The notes beneath the pieces are model-generated. The model was not told the origin of the DNA, searched no databases, and saw only the letters and a program-made list of their open reading frames with translations. Below, one piece after another: positions 31,417-33,184 of a stretch of 33,184 nucleotides of DNA. This DNA is from an uncultured Propionibacteriaceae bacterium. GTDB lineage: Bacteria; Actinomycetota; Actinomycetes; Propionibacteriales; Propionibacteriaceae. Position 1 is the first letter of the stretch; every line of letters begins with the position of its first letter. The translations under genes and the position numbers were made by a program. Location: NCBI GenBank assembly GCA_936941515.1, contig CAKZJI010000328.1:1-33184 (forward strand), in the 5' to 3' direction.

Positions 31417-31797
31417 GGGGGGATGGGAACCGGAATCGTCTTGGGCAGCCGGGGAGGCGGGGAAGCCGGCGGTGGGGGAGCGGGCCAAGGGACCTGCGGT
31501 GGTGCCGGCGGTGGGGGCGTGGGCTGCTTCAGGGAGGGGATCGATATCTGTAGCGGGGTCGGGCCGGTCGCGGTGGGGCGGCGCCGGTGCCGGTGGGGGC
31601 GGGGCGGCCGGTTTCTGCTGCTCCCGGGAGGTGCTGGTCCGTTGCCGCGAGGCCTCGGGGAGGGTGTCCAGCTTGTCCAGGTAGGAGATGATCACGTCCA
31701 TCCTGAGAGTCAGGCCGTCGATGGCCCTGACCACCTCGCGCAGGCTCGGTTCCTCGGGTTTCGGGCCGGTGCCCTCCGGCTTTTCGCTCATCTCCAT
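31335..31797 (-). pseudogene. Proline-rich gene fragment, frameshifted and 3'-truncated
   Basis: Starting at ATG 31797 with AAAGG upstream, the frame encodes a charged helix (LREVVRAIDGLTLRMDVIIS) and a linker ending in repeated Pro. In this frame the sequence then becomes atypical (HAPTAGTTAG and so on). From about 31570 the +1 frame reads as a natural Pro-rich linker (PTPPPPAPPQVPWPAPPPPA). The shift falls near a G4 run at 31575-31578. The open frame then runs into the antisense of the MFS remnant, so its own 3' end is missing. An N-terminal helix plus Pro linker would suit a membrane protein of the DUF2339 kind, but this is a guess. Confidence 0.5.
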
Positions 31798-31983
31798 CGT
31801 GGAGCCTTTCCGGGCGTTCTTCGCGGGGACTCCAGATTAGAGGGAACCGGGTGTGCTGGGGGAGGGATCGGGAAAATTCCCGGGCGACCTGCGGTGGGGC
31901 CCCTGGGCCGCGGCGGTTCCCGTGGCTCTCCGGCACATCTCTCCCCCGACGTGGCAGCGTTGATATTTCTCTCTGAAAAAGTC

Positions 31984-32012
31984 ATGACAAACTCTCGAAT
32001 CTCGCCTACAAT
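31984..32012 (+). promoter_or_regulatory. Sigma-70-type promoter of the solute-binding protein gene
   Basis: ATGACA (31984-31989) and TACAAT (32007-32012) are separated by 17 bases, one mismatch each from consensus. The start codon is 90 bases downstream. Confidence 0.7.
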
Positions 32013-32019
32013 CTCCGCT

Positions 32020-32031
32020 GTTAACGCTAAC
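32020..32031 (+). promoter_or_regulatory. Candidate LacI-family operator
   Basis: GTTAACGCTAAC is a near-palindrome with a central CG, the usual form of LacI-family sugar-regulator sites. It starts eight bases after the -10 box and so covers the transcription start, where binding would block initiation. Confidence 0.6.
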
Positions 32032-32102
32032 TTCGGGCACTCGGACGACACGCAGCAGCCCTGCCGTTCCGGAGACCGACCGATTACGACAAGGGAGTTC
32101 GT

Positions 32103-33184
32103 ATGAAGTACCGTCGTGCAGCAGCCGCGCTGCTGTGTGCCACCCTGGCCCTCGGGCTCGGGGCCTGTTCAGGAGGGTCCAAGGACAAGAGCGCGCAGGC
32201 CGGCAAGATGTACACCTGGGTGTCCAACGAATCCGACCGTGCCCAGTGGGACACCTTCGTCAAGGGCGTCCAGGAAACCGATCCCAACTTCAAGCTCGAC
32301 ATCGAGGGACCCAGCTTCCAGGACTACTGGACCAAGATCAAGACCCGCATGTCGTCGGCCGATGCGCCCTGCATCGTCACCACGCAGGCCGCCCGCGCCC
32401 AGGAGCTCGGTGAACTCCTCACCCCGCTCGACGACCTCGCCAAGGAGGCCGGCCTCGACCTGACCAAGTACAACCAGGCCATGATGCAGGGCATGACGGT
32501 CGACGGGAAGGTCCGCGCCATCCCCTACGACGCCGAACCGATGGTGCTGTTCTACAACAAGACCATGTTCGCCCAGGCCGGGCTGAAGGAACCGGGCGTC
32601 GACTACACCTACGAGCAGTTCCTCTCCGACGCCAAGGCGCTGACCAAGGACGGCGTGCAGGGCTTCGCCGTCGCCCCCGACATCAGCTACCCCTACCTGC
32701 CGTTCGCCTTCGCCAACGGCAATGTGCCCGTCAAGGACGGCAAGCTGAACATCACCGACCCGGGCTTCGTCGCCGACATCCAGCAGACCTTCGACCTGGT
32801 CGGCAAGGAGAACGTCGCCGCCGCCCCCAACCCCGCCGACACCACCGATGTGCCCATGCAGGGATTCCAGGGCAAGAAGGTGGCCATGGTGATCGAGGGT
32901 CCGTGGTTCTACTCTACGATCCGCGAGGGAATGGAGAACGAGGTCGGGGTGGCCGTCGTCCCATCGAAGAGCGGCAAACCCGTCGGCATGATCCAGGGGT
33001 CCGGTTTCGGTGTCTCCGCGAAATGTCCTGACAAGAAGGCCGCGTTCGCCAACATCGTGAAGATGACCACCCCCGAGGTCGTTGCCTACGTCGGCAAGCA
33101 TCGCGGCACTGTCCCCTCCATCGCGTCCGCCATGAATGGCTGGGCTGACGGCAAGCCGGCTGAGGACGCCGAGGTCATGAAGGC
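32103..33184 (+). CDS. ABC transporter substrate-binding lipoprotein (family 1), partial at window edge
   Basis: At least 360 residues, with the 3' end outside the window. The signal peptide has KYRR and a hydrophobic core, ending in lipobox LGAC with Cys22. The mature part is a family 1 extracellular solute-binding protein of the sugar type. Recognisable pieces are YTWVSNESDRAQWDTF, the RAIPYDAEPMVLFYNKTMF hinge region, VAMVIEGPWF, and QGSGFGVS near the end of the seen part. It should bind an oligosaccharide, sugar or polyol at the outer membrane face for an ABC importer, whose permease genes probably follow. GGGAG lies upstream of the ATG. The substrate cannot be read from sequence. Confidence 0.9.
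   Translation, partial: MKYRRAAAALLCATLALGLGACSGGSKDKSAQAGKMYTWVSNESDRAQWDTFVKGVQETDPNFKLDIEGPSFQDYWTKIKTRMSSADAPCIVTTQAARAQELGELLTPLDDLAKEAGLDLTKYNQAMMQGMTVDGKVRAIPYDAEPMVLFYNKTMFAQAGLKEPGVDYTYEQFLSDAKALTKDGVQGFAVAPDISYPYLPFAFANGNVPVKDGKLNITDPGFVADIQQTFDLVGKENVAAAPNPADTTDVPMQGFQGKKVAMVIEGPWFYSTIREGMENEVGVAVVPSKSGKPVGMIQGSGFGVSAKCPDKKAAFANIVKMTTPEVVAYVGKHRGTVPSIASAMNGWADGKPAEDAEVMK

Larger units (their letters stand above)
31798..32102 (+). other. 305-base upstream region of the solute-binding protein
   Basis: The left 150 bases are GC-rich with no gene that I can support. The right part is AT-richer and contains the promoter and operator listed separately. Confidence 0.5.

Noticed and set aside
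1-33184. CRISPR arrays, rRNA, tRNA genes, transposases
   Set aside because: No regularly spaced repeats, no cloverleaf with a CCA-type end and no transposase motif were found on reading both strands.

Overview
The window is high-GC DNA with actinobacterial (Actinomycetota) character: frequent GTG/TTG starts, LuxR-type two-component pairs with HisKA_3 kinases, WXG100-type secretion substrates and a GntR/UTRA-controlled inositol locus. A member of the Propionibacteriales is a reasonable guess, but nothing here fixes the genus.

Layout. (1) 1-3.9 kb, minus strand: a small membrane protein, then the transaldolase, iolG and iolE genes of myo-inositol catabolism, closed by a strong hairpin at 626-667. 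(2) 3.9-8.6 kb: two two-component systems. In the second, a 56-residue secreted peptide gene, a histidine kinase and a LuxR response regulator lie in a row on the minus strand, which looks like a peptide-signal circuit. (3) 8.6-17.1 kb, plus strand, with lower GC between genes: a class III lanthipeptide cluster. It holds a LanKC synthetase, three short precursor genes (38-40 residues, too short for ordinary gene finding), an ABC exporter and a prolyl-oligopeptidase that is the likely leader peptidase. Precursors 1 and 2 each carry two perfect Ser-x2-Ser-x3-Cys labionin motifs. Precursor 3 has lost the first Ser of its first motif and the leader Pro. (4) 17.2-22 kb: a GntR/UTRA repressor divergent from iolC-iolB-iolD, ended by a 16-bp perfect hairpin. 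The inositol genes are therefore split by about 13 kb of signalling and lanthipeptide DNA. (5) 22-27.2 kb: a type VII secretion effector module with three small helical WXG-like proteins, a 424-residue WXG protein with a probable C-terminal toxin domain, a membrane-anchored candidate immunity protein, accessory proteins including a 36-residue coupled ORF, and a WD40 lipoprotein. (6) 27.4-30.5 kb: an SPFH/SHOCT protein, two zinc-ribbon proteins and a 386-residue protein, resembling the Bacillus ydjGHI membrane-stress genes, ended by a 19-bp hairpin. (7) 30.6-31.8 kb: a C-terminally truncated MFS gene facing a frameshifted proline-rich gene, probably a deletion scar. (8) 32.1 kb to the edge: an ABC sugar-binding lipoprotein behind a good promoter and a LacI-type operator.

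The most novel items are the three-precursor lanthipeptide cluster and the peptide-kinase-regulator operon divergent from it. A long inverted repeat lies between the two. All functional calls come from reading the sequence; no database search was run.
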